Shown here one piece after another: positions 35,312 through 44,549 of a stretch of DNA of 64,000 bases (positions are counted from its first letter, which is position 1; the number at the start of each line of letters is the position of its first letter). The notes below the pieces were generated by a model that was not told where the DNA came from, searched no databases, and saw only the letters and a list, made by a program, of their open reading frames with translations. A program made the position numbers and the translations under genes. The stretch is from Pseudomonas alkylphenolica (GTDB lineage: Bacteria > Pseudomonadota > Gammaproteobacteria > Pseudomonadales > Pseudomonadaceae). The DNA lies in contig NZ_QJRG01000034.1 in the NCBI RefSeq assembly GCF_004025535.1, forward strand, positions 434,001 to 498,000, in the 5' to 3' direction.

Positions 35312-35830
35312 GTGAGCCAGTCTCAGTTCAACACTGTATTTCTCGCCCAGCGGGTCAGTTTGCTGCGAACCTTGCAGCGCATGGTCGATAACCCCAGCAC
35401 CGCCGAAGACCTGCTGCAGGAGACCTACCTGCGCGTCACGCGGGCCTTGGGCGAACGCCCGATCGAGCACCTGGAGCCTTTTGTTTTCCAGACCGCCCGC
35501 AACCTGGCGCTTGACCATTTGCGTGCCCGCCGCACGCAAGCGCGCAACCTGGTGGACGATGTCCCCGAGCAAGTACTGCACAACGTCGCCGCGCCCAGCA
35601 GCAGCGCCGAAGACGCCGCCCATGCCGAACAATTGCTCAAGCGCCTGAGTGTCAGCCTGGGCCAATTGACGCCACGCCAGCAACGGATCTTCATCCTCAG
35701 CCGCCTGCATGGCGCCAGCTACCTGGAAATTGCAGAGCAGTTGAATGTCTCGTCGAGCACGGTTCAGAAAGAACTGAAACTGATCATGGCCATCTGCGTC
35801 GGCGTCGCCAACCGTCTGAATCGCGATTGA
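35312..35830 (+). CDS. FecI-like ECF sigma factor (heme/iron cell-surface signalling)
   Basis: A 172-residue group IV sigma factor. Region 2 has AEDLLQETYLRV, and region 4 has LTPRQQRIFILSRLHGASYLEIAEQL with its helix-turn-helix. It starts with GTG at 35312. It forms a sigma / anti-sigma / TonB receptor cascade with the next two genes. The order and the heme oxygenase further down suggest equivalence to the P. aeruginosa hxuI-hxuR-hxuA heme-sensing set; that assignment is from memory of synteny. Confidence 0.88.
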   Translation: MSQSQFNTVFLAQRVSLLRTLQRMVDNPSTAEDLLQETYLRVTRALGERPIEHLEPFVFQTARNLALDHLRARRTQARNLVDDVPEQVLHNVAAPSSSAEDAAHAEQLLKRLSVSLGQLTPRQQRIFILSRLHGASYLEIAEQLNVSSSTVQKELKLIMAICVGVANRLNRD

Positions 35831-35899
35831 CCCCGGCTTGCCACGCACGCCGTTACGCTTGATCATAATTAGAATTACAAGCCCCCCGCAGGATTTGCC

Positions 35900-36862
35900 G
35901 TGACCGATAGCGCCCCTGATCGCCCTTCGCCGCCCCATGTGGCCGCTAGCGACAGCGCCATGGACCAGGCGCTGGACTGGCTGATCCGCCTGCAGTGCGC
36001 CACCGCCGAAGACACCCGGGCCTTCGAGGCCTGGCTGGAAGCCGATGCCGCCAATGCCCAGGCTTATGTCGAAGCCGAAGCCCTCTGGCAAGGTGATACC
36101 CTGCGCCAGGCTGCCAGCCAGATTGCCCAGACCCAACGGCCATCGCGCCTGGCACGCCTGCGCCCGCACTGGAAGCCGCTCAGCGCTGCTGCGGTGCTGC
36201 TGATCGGCGTGTTCACCGTCGGTAACCTGCCTGTCCGCCTGCAGGCCGATCACCTGACCGTGGTCGGCGAGCGCCAGCGCCTGCAACTGGAGGATGGCTC
36301 CAGGGTCCTGCTGAACACCAACTCGGCATTCTCCAGCGACATCGATGCCCGCCAGCGAGTCGCCCGCCTGTACCAGGGCGAGGCATTCTTCGAGGTGCCC
36401 GCCGGACTGAACCAGCCACTGGAACTGCAGGCAGGCCCGTTGCGCGCCAGTGTCCGCGACAGCGACTTCGCCGTGCGTTACCTCGATGGCGAAGCCCAGG
36501 TGCGCGTCCAGCGTGGCGATGTCGACCTGCTGGCCAGCAGTGACCAGCGCATTCGCCTGTCCAGCGGCGACAGCATTCGCGTCGGCCCCAACGGTTTCGG
36601 CCAGCGCGAGCGCGTTGACGCAGAGAAGGACCTGGCCTGGGTTCAGGGTCGGCTAGTGTTCGAGAACTGCCCGCTGAACCAGGTACTGGCCGAGCTGCGT
36701 CGTTACTACCCAGGCCTGATCATTTCCCGCAACGAACGCCTGGAGCAGGTCGCGGTGACCGGCAACTACCGCCTGGACCAACCGCTGGAAACCTTGCGTG
36801 CCCTGGCGCACATCACCTCGGCGCAGCTCCACGAGTTCCCTGCCGTGGTGATTATTAACTGA
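35900..36862 (+). CDS. FecR-like anti-sigma factor
   Basis: A 320-residue single-pass inner-membrane regulator. The cytoplasmic N-terminus carries the DUF4880 motif (ALDWLIRLQ, FEAWLEADAANAQAY). A transmembrane segment lies near residues 92-108 (LSAAAVLLIGVFTVGNL). The periplasmic FecR domain has LEDGSRVLLNTNSAF and ends with an STN-like contact region. It holds the sigma factor inactive until the receptor signals. GTG start with AGGA about eight bases upstream. Confidence 0.9.
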   Translation: MTDSAPDRPSPPHVAASDSAMDQALDWLIRLQCATAEDTRAFEAWLEADAANAQAYVEAEALWQGDTLRQAASQIAQTQRPSRLARLRPHWKPLSAAAVLLIGVFTVGNLPVRLQADHLTVVGERQRLQLEDGSRVLLNTNSAFSSDIDARQRVARLYQGEAFFEVPAGLNQPLELQAGPLRASVRDSDFAVRYLDGEAQVRVQRGDVDLLASSDQRIRLSSGDSIRVGPNGFGQRERVDAEKDLAWVQGRLVFENCPLNQVLAELRRYYPGLIISRNERLEQVAVTGNYRLDQPLETLRALAHITSAQLHEFPAVVIIN

Positions 36863-36977
36863 CTGGAAAGTTTTTTTACGCGATCCCTTGAGGCGATACG
36901 TCTCGTTATAGCCAATGCAACTGATTCTTATTTTTGAATCGGTCATACCTATAACTGCGCGACAGGGAGCGCTATCG

Positions 36978-39566
36978 ATGTCTACTGGTTTCACTCGTCG
37001 GTCTTCAGACACTTCACGTAAACCCGGCCTGCAGCGTTGCACGCTCTCCCTGTTGACCCTGACCCTGCTCGCCAGCGGCGCCTGCAGCCTGCCGGCGCTG
37101 GCGGCTGAACCCGCGCAGGCCAGTGCGCCGCGCATGGGTGATTACCGTTTTGCCATCAAACAGCAGCCTCTAGTCTCGGCGCTGAACGCCTTTACCACGG
37201 TGACCGGCTGGCAGGTCGGTTTCTCCGCGGAGATCGCCGAAGGCGTGGCCTCCCCAGGCGTACAGGGTTCGCTGAAACCTGAAGCCGCGTTGCAACGCCT
37301 GCTCAGCGGCACCGGGCTGAGCTACCGTACCCTCGGCAGCGGCAACGTGGTGATCGAGCGCAGCAGCTCCAACGCCATCGCCTTGCAACAGATCACCGTC
37401 AGCGCCACCCGCAGCGCCCAGGATGTCAGCCAGGTACCGAGCACCGTCAGCGTGCAGACCCGCGAACAGCTCGACCGCCAGAACGTCAACAACATCAAGG
37501 ATCTGGTGCGTTACGAGCCCGGCGTATCGGTCAGCGGTACCGGCCAGCGCAGCGGCCTGAATGGCTACAACATCCGCGGTATCGACGGTGAGCGGGTACT
37601 GACCCAGATCGACGGCGTGTCGATCCCCGACAGCTTTTTCTTTGGCCCCTACGCGCAGACGCAGCGCAACTATGTCGACCCTGAAATCGTCAAACGTGTG
37701 GAGATCCTTCGTGGGCCAGCCTCCGTGCTGTACGGCAGCAACGCCATCGGCGGTGCCGTCAGCTACTTCACCCTCGACCCCGACGACATCATCAAGCCGG
37801 GCGAGGACGTCGGTGCACGTCTTAAAACCGGCTACAGCTCGGCGGATGAAAGCTGGCTGAACTCGGCCACCGTTGCCGGGCGTCAAGGCGACTTCGACGG
37901 CCTGCTGCACCTGAGCCAGCGCAATGGCCACGAGACCGAGTCCTACGGTGAACACGGCGGTACCGGCCTCAACCGCACCGAAGCCAACCCGGAAGACGTT
38001 CGCACCACCAACATCCTGGCCAAGGCCGGCTGGAACTATGCCGACGACTCGCGTCTGGCGCTGACCTATGAGCACTACAAGGACGACCGCGACCTGGATC
38101 AGAAAAGTGCCGTGGGCGGCCCGTTCATCCCGGGTTTCGGGGCGATGAACTCCTACCGCGCCCGTACTGGTGAAGACACCGTGACCCGCGAGCGCTTCGG
38201 CATCAATCACGAATTTGCCCTGGGCAGCGTGCTGGCCGACAACGTCAAATGGAGCCTGAACTACCAGATCGGCAAGACCGACCAGCGCACCGAAGAACTG
38301 TATTTCGCCTCCGGCCGCCAGGTATTGCGCGATCGCCAGACCACCTACAAAGACCGTCAGTGGCTGTTTGACGCGCAACTGGACAAGGCCTTCAGCGTGG
38401 GCAATACCGAGCATCTGCTGACCTACGGCACTACCCTCAAGCACCAGAAAGTCACCGGTTCGCGCAGTGGCACCGGCACCTGCCTGAACGTAGGTGGCAG
38501 CTGCCGCGCCATTGGCCAGGTCAGTGATGCCCAGGTGCTGGTCAGCGATTTCCCGGACCCGACCGTCAACACCTACAGCCTGTTTGCCCAGGACGAGATC
38601 CGCTGGAACCAATGGACCTTCCTGCCCGGCCTGCGCTACGACTACACCCAGCTCAAGCCGCACATCACCGACGAATTCCTGCGCGGCATCGGCGCTTCGA
38701 GCACCGACTCGATCGATGATGACGAGAAGACCTGGCATCGTGTATCGCCAAAACTCGGTGTGACGTATGCCTTCAACAACAATTACACCTGGTACGGCCA
38801 ATATGCTGAAGGCTTCCGTACCCCTACGGCAAAATCCCTCTACGGGCGCTTCGAGAACCCTGGCCTGGGCTACAGCGTGCGCGGCAATTCCGACCTGGAA
38901 CCCGAGAAGAGCAAAAGCTACGAGACCGGTCTGCGCGGCAACTTTGACGCCGGCAACTTCGATGTGGCGGTGTTTTACAACAAGTACCGCGACTTCATCA
39001 ACGAAGACGCCGTACAGGGCAGCAACCTCGGCCAGACCTTCGAAGCCAACAACATCAAGCACGCCACCATCAAAGGTGCCGAGTTCAAGGGCCGCCTGAA
39101 CCTGGATCACTTTGGTGCCGCGCACGGCCTGTACACCCAGGGCTCGATCGCCTATGCCCGTGGCCGCAACGACGACACCGGCCAGCCGCTCAACAGTGTC
39201 AACCCACTGACGGCGGTGATGGGCCTGGGCTACGAGCAGGAACAATACGGCGCACTGCTGAGCTGGACGCTGGTCAAGCGCAAGGACCGTGTCGACGACA
39301 CCACCTTCTTCGCCCCCGATGGCACCAGCAAGCAGTTCCGCACGCCGGGCTATGGCGTGCTCGACCTGGCCGGTTTCTACAAGGTCACCGACGACATCAC
39401 GGTCAACGCCGGCCTGTACAACCTGACCGACAAAAAATACTGGCAATGGGATGACGTGCGCGGCTACGACGGCCTCGGCGAAGCCGCCGTCACCGCCCCC
39501 GCCAACCTCGACCGCCTGACCATGCCTGGCCGCAACTTCGCGATCAACCTGGTCTGGGATATCTGA
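36978..39566 (+). CDS. TonB-dependent heme receptor/transducer
   Basis: An 862-residue outer-membrane receptor. The signal peptide ends near PALAAEPAQA. An STN signalling domain (about 55-125, RFAIKQQPLVSALNAF) shows that it is a transducer working with the FecR/FecI pair. The plug follows (QITVSATRSAQDV, with VEILRGPASVLYGSNAIGGAV), then a barrel ending in INLVWDI. The barrel has FRTPT followed by a GNSDLEPEKS stretch, which resembles the FRAP/NPNL region of heme receptors, though not exactly. The adjacent heme oxygenase supports heme as ligand. The ATG at 36978 has GGGAG nine bases upstream. A GATTC-N8-GAATC repeat (36923-36940) lies in the promoter gap. Confidence 0.88.
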   Translation: MSTGFTRRSSDTSRKPGLQRCTLSLLTLTLLASGACSLPALAAEPAQASAPRMGDYRFAIKQQPLVSALNAFTTVTGWQVGFSAEIAEGVASPGVQGSLKPEAALQRLLSGTGLSYRTLGSGNVVIERSSSNAIALQQITVSATRSAQDVSQVPSTVSVQTREQLDRQNVNNIKDLVRYEPGVSVSGTGQRSGLNGYNIRGIDGERVLTQIDGVSIPDSFFFGPYAQTQRNYVDPEIVKRVEILRGPASVLYGSNAIGGAVSYFTLDPDDIIKPGEDVGARLKTGYSSADESWLNSATVAGRQGDFDGLLHLSQRNGHETESYGEHGGTGLNRTEANPEDVRTTNILAKAGWNYADDSRLALTYEHYKDDRDLDQKSAVGGPFIPGFGAMNSYRARTGEDTVTRERFGINHEFALGSVLADNVKWSLNYQIGKTDQRTEELYFASGRQVLRDRQTTYKDRQWLFDAQLDKAFSVGNTEHLLTYGTTLKHQKVTGSRSGTGTCLNVGGSCRAIGQVSDAQVLVSDFPDPTVNTYSLFAQDEIRWNQWTFLPGLRYDYTQLKPHITDEFLRGIGASSTDSIDDDEKTWHRVSPKLGVTYAFNNNYTWYGQYAEGFRTPTAKSLYGRFENPGLGYSVRGNSDLEPEKSKSYETGLRGNFDAGNFDVAVFYNKYRDFINEDAVQGSNLGQTFEANNIKHATIKGAEFKGRLNLDHFGAAHGLYTQGSIAYARGRNDDTGQPLNSVNPLTAVMGLGYEQEQYGALLSWTLVKRKDRVDDTTFFAPDGTSKQFRTPGYGVLDLAGFYKVTDDITVNAGLYNLTDKKYWQWDDVRGYDGLGEAAVTAPANLDRLTMPGRNFAINLVWDI

Positions 39567-39581
39567 TCGGTTGTGCAGAGC

Positions 39582-39607
39582 GTTATCGCCGGCTTGCCGG
39601 CGATAAC
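39582..39607 (+). terminator. Hairpin after the heme receptor gene
   Basis: A perfect 12-bp stem (GTTATCGCCGGC / GCCGGCGATAAC) with a two-base loop, 15 bp after the receptor stop. No T run follows directly, so it may be a stabilising or weak terminating hairpin. Confidence 0.6.
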
Positions 39608-39703
39608 CGCTCACTCCGTTTCCCGCACAGTGAGGTTTTTTTACTGTCGCGCGTCATCTTGTTCGTCTAGTCACTAGGCACGCCCATTTCGCAAGGAATC
39701 ACC

Positions 39704-40315
39704 ATGACCGCCACCACCACCGAACGCGCCAGCCTGCGTTCGCAACGCCTGAACCAGCTGACCCACGCCCCGCATACCGAACTCGATGCCCTGGTCAAAT
39801 CCCACGCACCGTTTGAAACCCGTGAAAGCTTCGCCCGTTTTGTGGTTGCCCAGTACCTGTTCCAGAACGAACTCAAGGCGCTGTACACCGATCCGGCGCT
39901 GATCGCCATCGTTCCGGACCTGGCCGAACGCTGCCGCGCCGAACAGGCCGGCCTCGACCTGGCGGACCTGAACACCGAGATCCCGGCCGGCTTCCCTGGC
40001 GCCGTGCAGCAGCCGAGCCTGGGTGAAGCCATGGGCTGGATCTTCGTCTCCGAAGGTTCCAAGCTCGGTGCTGCCTTCCTGATCAAGCGCGCCGTTGGTC
40101 TGGGTCTTTCCGACAGCTTCGGTGCCCGTCACCTGGGCGAACCGGCCGGTGGCCGCGCCGAGGGCTGGAAGCAGTTCACCCGCATCCTCGACGGCCTGGA
40201 ACTGAGCCCCGAAGAAGAAGCCAAGGCCGAACAAGGCGCCGTCGCCGCCTTCGAGCGCTTTACCGAACTGCTCAAGCATGCCTATGCGACTGCGCCTAAA
40301 GCCGAACTGGCCTGA
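39704..40315 (+). CDS. hemO: Heme oxygenase (PigA/HemO type)
   Basis: A 203-residue heme oxygenase that opens heme to biliverdin, releasing iron and CO. The N-terminus SLRSQRLNQLTHAPHTELDALVKSH contains the proximal His region, in two parts around Leu-Thr. GWIFVSEGSKLGAAFLIKRA is the distal helix with the family's conserved Gly/Ser pattern. It closely resembles P. aeruginosa PigA in my recollection, which makes the unusual beta/delta biliverdin isomers. Ribosome binding site AAGGAA. It sits downstream of the heme receptor module, possibly with its own promoter in the 137-bp gap. Confidence 0.9.
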   Translation: MTATTTERASLRSQRLNQLTHAPHTELDALVKSHAPFETRESFARFVVAQYLFQNELKALYTDPALIAIVPDLAERCRAEQAGLDLADLNTEIPAGFPGAVQQPSLGEAMGWIFVSEGSKLGAAFLIKRAVGLGLSDSFGARHLGEPAGGRAEGWKQFTRILDGLELSPEEEAKAEQGAVAAFERFTELLKHAYATAPKAELA

Positions 40316-40324
40316 TGCGCCCTA

Positions 40325-40349
40325 CCCGGTTACCCTTTTGGTAACCGGG
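40325..40349 (+). terminator. Hairpin after hemO
   Basis: A perfect 10-bp stem (CCCGGTTACC / GGTAACCGGG) with a CTTTT loop, ten bases after the stop. The downstream tract is C/T-rich rather than all T. Confidence 0.65.
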
Positions 40350-40375
40350 CTCTCCCCGTGCCATCCGAAAAGCTC

Positions 40376-40801
40376 ATGACCCGCCCACCCCCCTCCCGAC
40401 TTTCGCGCGTGCTCTTTGGCCTGCTGGCCTATGTCAGCCTGGGTATCGGCTTGATTGCGATCGTCATTCCCGGCCTGCCCACCACCGAATTCATTCTCCT
40501 CGCTGCCTGGGCCGCGACCCGCAGCTCGCCGCGCCTGAGCGCCTGGCTGGAGAACCATCGACTGTTCGGCCCGATCCTGCACAACTGGCGCAATGGCAAG
40601 GTCATCGAGCGGCGCGCCAAAGTCAGCGCCACCATCAGCATGGTGCTGTGCGCCAGCCTGATGCTGGTGTTCCTCGAACATCGCTGGCCGGTGTTCCTCG
40701 CCATCGGCGGCATGACCCTGGGCAATCTGTGGATCTGGTCCCGGCCGGAAACCACGCCCTCGAACCTCGACGACCGTTCATCGGCCGGCACTCAGGGTTA
40801 A
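40376..40801 (+). CDS. YbaN/DUF454-family inner-membrane protein
   Basis: A 141-residue protein with two to three hydrophobic segments. The family's conserved pattern is visible: LGIGLIAIVIPGLPTTEFILLAAW, given here as the first hairpin, then RSSPRLSAWLENHRLFGPIL in the loop and the final segment near WPVFLAIGGMTLGNLWIW. Function unknown. In several gammaproteobacteria DUF454 genes lie near heme or iron genes, consistent with its place after hemO. The ATG at 40376 follows GAAAAG; a GTG at 40358 is an alternative. Confidence 0.8.
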   Translation: MTRPPPSRLSRVLFGLLAYVSLGIGLIAIVIPGLPTTEFILLAAWAATRSSPRLSAWLENHRLFGPILHNWRNGKVIERRAKVSATISMVLCASLMLVFLEHRWPVFLAIGGMTLGNLWIWSRPETTPSNLDDRSSAGTQG

Positions 40802-40802
40802 C

Positions 40803-40829
40803 GCGATAAGGCCGATGGCCTTTTATCGC
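40803..40829. other. Hairpin before the chemoreceptor gene
   Basis: GCGATAA and TTATCGC arms enclosing GGCC-GAT-GGCC, just after the DUF454 stop. Probably a transcription end for the upstream gene. Confidence 0.5.
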
Positions 40830-40903
40830 TAAATGGACGTAGCGCCTCGAACCCTTTGTGGTTCGTTCCCCTGCTGGCCAGTCCTTTAGCGAGTACGTCC
40901 CTC

Positions 40904-43042
40904 ATGTTCGACACGCTTTCCATTCGCCTGAAAATCGTTCTGCTCTCCGGCCTTTGCCTGCTTGGCGTGGTTGCCCTGGTGGTCGGTATCAACCTTTATC
41001 AATCACAACAGAGCGACGAACAGGTGGGCACCGCCAGTACCGCGATGCTTACCCGCAACGTTCAGGCCCTTTTGCAGGCGCGCGCAGGCGAAAAAGCCGA
41101 ACTGCTGCGGCGCAGGTTCAATGAAAACCAGACCCTGATCACCGCCCTTGCCGACCAGGTCAGCGATCTCCAGCAACTGGCCCGCCTCCACGCCCTGAAC
41201 GGCGGCGACCTGCGTGAAGCGATCAACCAGAGCCTGGCCACCACCTTCAAACGCAATCCGCAGGCGCTCGGTGTCTGGCTGGCCTTCGAACCCAACGCGC
41301 TGGACGGCGGCGATGCCGAGTTTGCCAACGACGCCAAACGCCTGAGCAACGAAAGCGGCCGCTTTGCCAGCTACTGGAGCCGGGCGCAAGGCGAAGCCTT
41401 GAACACCGTGATCAGCGATACCGACCTGAACAAGACCGATATCAACCTGAGCGGCACCCCCTACAACGTCTGGTACACCTGTTCACTGAACAGCACCCGC
41501 CCCTGCCTGCTCGAACCCTACGCCGACACCGTCGGCGGCAAGCAGATGCTGATGACCAGCATCACCGTACCGCTGATGCACAACGGCAAGGTGATCGCGG
41601 TGGCGGGCGTGGACATCTCCCTCGACGCCCTGCAGTTCGCCGCCAGCAAAGCCCAACAGGAACTGTTTGACGGCGCCGGACACCTGATGATCGTCTCCCC
41701 CAGCGGGCTGCTGGCAGCCAACAGTGACGATGCGGCAAAGGTTGGCAAAAACGTCGGCCAGACCCTGGGCCAGGAGGGCCAGCAGGCGGTGCAAAAACTT
41801 GCCGGCAACCAGCCGTTGGTACTGGAACAGGGCGAGACCGTTCGCGCCGTCTATCCGGTGCAGCCCATCGCCGACAGCAAAGCCTGGGGCATCCTCATCG
41901 ACCTGCCCAAGCAGGTATTGCTGGCCGATGCCATCAGCCTGCAAAGCACCCTCGAGCAGGCCCGCACCAGCGGCACCCTCAAGGTGGTGCTGTTTGCCAC
42001 CCTGGCCGGCCTTGGTGGCCTGCTGTTGATGTGGCTGACCGCAACCGGCGTAACCCGCCCGTTGAACACTGTTGCCGACATGCTCGAAGACATTGCCAGC
42101 GGTGACGGCGATCTCACCCAACGCCTGCACTATGCCCGCAAGGACGAACTGGGCCGGCTGACCTCTGGATTCAACCGCTTTCTCTAAAAGCTGCAACCGA
42201 CCATCGCCCAGATCAAGCAGAGCATCACCCAGGCGCGTGCCACGGCCGATCAGTCTTCGGCCATTGCCCAGCGCACCAGTGAAGGGATGCAGGTGCAGTT
42301 CCGCGAAATCGACCAGGTGGCCACCGCCTCCAACGAAATGAGCGCCACCGCCCATGACGTTGCCAACAGTGCCGCCAGCGCCGCCGACGCCGCACGGGGC
42401 GCCGACCGTTCGGCCAAGGATGGTATGGCGATCATTGAGCGCAGCACCCGCGACATCACCCTGCTCGCCGACGAAGTCAGCAAGGCCGTGACCGAGGTGG
42501 AAACACTGGCGCAGAACAGCGAGCAGATCGGCTCGGTGCTGGAAGTAATCCGCAGTATCGCCGAACAGACCAACCTGCTGGCCCTCAATGCGGCCATCGA
42601 AGCCGCTCGCGCCGGTGAAAGCGGCCGCGGCTTTGCCGTGGTGGCCGATGAAGTACGCAACCTGGCGCGCCGCACCCAGGACTCGGTCGAAGAAATTCGC
42701 CAGGTTATCGAGCGCATCCAGAGCAACACCCGCGAGGTGGTGGCGACCATGCATTCGAGCCACGGCAAGGCCCAAGAGAACGCCGGGCAGATCCACCAGG
42801 CCGTGCAGGCCCTGGACCGGATCAGCGAGGCTGTCACGGTCATCAGTGACATGAACCTGCAGATCGCCAGCGCCGCCGAACAACAAAGTGCGGTGGCCGA
42901 GGAGGTCAACCGCAACGTCTCGGCGATTCGTGGCGTGACCGAAACGCTGACCGGCCAGGCGGCGGAGTCGGCCCAGGTCAGTCGCCAGCTCAATACTTTG
43001 TCGTCCGAGCAAATGGCGCTGATGGATCAGTTCAGGGTCTGA
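40904..43042 (+). pseudogene. Methyl-accepting chemotaxis protein interrupted by one in-frame stop
   Basis: One frame encodes a complete 712-residue chemoreceptor except for TAA at 42185-42187. Before it: TM1 (about 7-29), a double-Cache-type periplasmic sensor (about 35-360, with ITVPLMHNGKVIAVAGVDISL), TM2 (VVLFATLAGLGGLLLMWL) and HAMP. After it, in the same frame: [13 protein letters not shown], the methylation helices and the signalling tip ([21 protein letters not shown]). Receptors of this family normally have Glu there, and GAA to TAA is a single change. The protein would stop after HAMP at residue 427 and be unable to signal. Re-initiation at ATG 42287 could give a soluble 251-residue signalling domain. 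Recent inactivation or a sequencing error are both possible. Confidence 0.9.
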
Positions 43043-43051
43043 TTGCTCCAA

Positions 43052-43112
43052 TGCAGGAGCCGGCTTGCTGGCGATGGCGGTACGCTCGATCGCTGGCAAG
43101 CCAGCTCCTGCA
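43052..43112. repeat. Inverted REP pair
   Basis: Two 24-base copies of the CAGGAGC-GGCTTGC type repeat in opposite orientation (43052-43075 and 43089-43112), differing at two positions, with 13 bases between. It lies between the convergent chemoreceptor and ArcD-paralogue genes. Confidence 0.85.
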
Positions 43113-43121
43113 GGTATGGCT

Positions 43122-44549
43122 TCAGAGAGTCAGTAGCCCTGCATACAGGCTGTACGCTGCCACCGCCGCCCCGACCACCACGGCGGCGAAGATCACCTTC
43201 TCCCAATGCGTGAACAGGCTCTGCCCCTGCTCATGCTTGGCCCGGGCAAACAGGATCACTCCCGGCGCATACAGCAACGCCGACAGCAACAGATACTTCA
43301 GGCCGCCGGCATACAGCAGCCAGATGGCATAAACCAAGGCAATCCCGGCGATCAGCAAGTCTTTGCGCCGCCGGGCTGAATGGCCCTGGTAGGTCTCGCC
43401 GCGCGCCGCCAGCAACAAGGCGTAAGCCGCCGACCACAGGTAAGGCACCAGGATCATCGATGACGCCAGATAGATCAGGCTGGTGTAGGTGCCGGACGAA
43501 AACAGTGTGATCAGCAAAAACAGCTGGATCATCACATTGGTCAGCCACAGGGCATTGGCCGGCACGTGATTGACATTTTCCTTGGCGAGAAAGCGCGGCA
43601 TGGTCTGGTCTCGTGCCGTCGCGTAGAGGATCTCGGCACACAGCAACGCCCAGGACAACAACGCACCCAGCAACGAGATCGCCAGGCCGATGCTGATCAG
43701 CAACGCCCCCCAGGGCCCGACGATGTGCTCCAGCACCGAGGCCAGCGACGGGTTCTGCAGCGCCGCCAGTTCCGGCTGGGTCATCACCCCCAGCGACAGC
43801 ACGTTGACCATCACCAGCAAAGCCAGCACGCCAATGAAACCGATCACGGTGGCCTTGCCGACGTCCGAGCGATTCTGCGCCCGGCCCGAATACACACTGG
43901 CACCCTCGATACCGATGAACACGAACACGGTCACCAGCATCATGTTGCGCACCTGATCGAGCACGCTGCCAAATTTTGGGTTGCCCAGCCCCCAGATGTC
44001 GCGGGTGAAGATGTCGGCCCGAAACGCCACCGCGGCAATGACGATGAACATGATCAACGGCACGATCTTGGCCACGGTCGTCACCTGGTTGATGAACGCC
44101 GCCTCCTTGATCCCGCGCAGCACCAGAAAATGCACCGACCACAGTAGCAGCGACGCGCAGGCGATGGCGATCGGTGTGTTGCCCTCGCCGAACACCGGAA
44201 AGTAAAAACCCAGGGTGCTGAACAACAGGACGAAGTAGCCGACGTTGCCCAGCCACGCGCTGATCCAGTAGCCCCACGCCGAGGAGAACCCCATGTAGTC
44301 GCCGAATCCGGCCTTGGCGTAGGCATACACCCCCGAATCAAGCTCCGGTTTGCGGTTGGCCAGGGTCTGGAACACGAAGGCCAGCGCCAGCATGCCCACC
44401 GCCGTGATCCCCCAACCGATCAGCACCGCACCGACATCGGCGCGGGCGGCCATGTTCTGCGGCAACGAGAAGATTCCACCGCCAATCATCGAGCCGACCA
44501 CCAGTGCGATCAGCGCGCCCAGGCGCAACTTTTGTCCAGGTTCGGACAT
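43122..44549 (-). CDS. ArcD-type arginine/ornithine antiporter paralogue
   Basis: A 475-residue APC-superfamily transporter with about 12 membrane segments. It is exactly as long as ArcD encoded at 44989 and nearly identical to it over the first third ([37 protein letters not shown]). It therefore arose by duplication and probably exchanges arginine for ornithine or a related amino acid. It is transcribed away from arcDABC with its own upstream region. Differences cluster in the middle and C-terminal half, so specificity may have shifted. The ATG at 44549 gives MSEPGQKLRLG. Confidence 0.88.
   Translation of the reverse strand: MSEPGQKLRLGALIALVVGSMIGGGIFSLPQNMAARADVGAVLIGWGITAVGMLALAFVFQTLANRKPELDSGVYAYAKAGFGDYMGFSSAWGYWISAWLGNVGYFVLLFSTLGFYFPVFGEGNTPIAIACASLLLWSVHFLVLRGIKEAAFINQVTTVAKIVPLIMFIVIAAVAFRADIFTRDIWGLGNPKFGSVLDQVRNMMLVTVFVFIGIEGASVYSGRAQNRSDVGKATVIGFIGVLALLVMVNVLSLGVMTQPELAALQNPSLASVLEHIVGPWGALLISIGLAISLLGALLSWALLCAEILYATARDQTMPRFLAKENVNHVPANALWLTNVMIQLFLLITLFSSGTYTSLIYLASSMILVPYLWSAAYALLLAARGETYQGHSARRRKDLLIAGIALVYAIWLLYAGGLKYLLLSALLYAPGVILFARAKHEQGQSLFTHWEKVIFAAVVVGAAVAAYSLYAGLLTL

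Noticed and set aside
37170..39614. 814-residue open frame on the minus strand
   Set aside because: It is antisense to the TonB-dependent receptor, which has clear signal, plug and barrel motifs.
40904..43042. Chemoreceptor as two genuine separate genes (sensor and soluble signalling protein)
   Set aside because: Both parts are in the same frame with coding sequence continuing directly after the stop, and no good ribosome binding site precedes 42287; a nonsense change is simpler.
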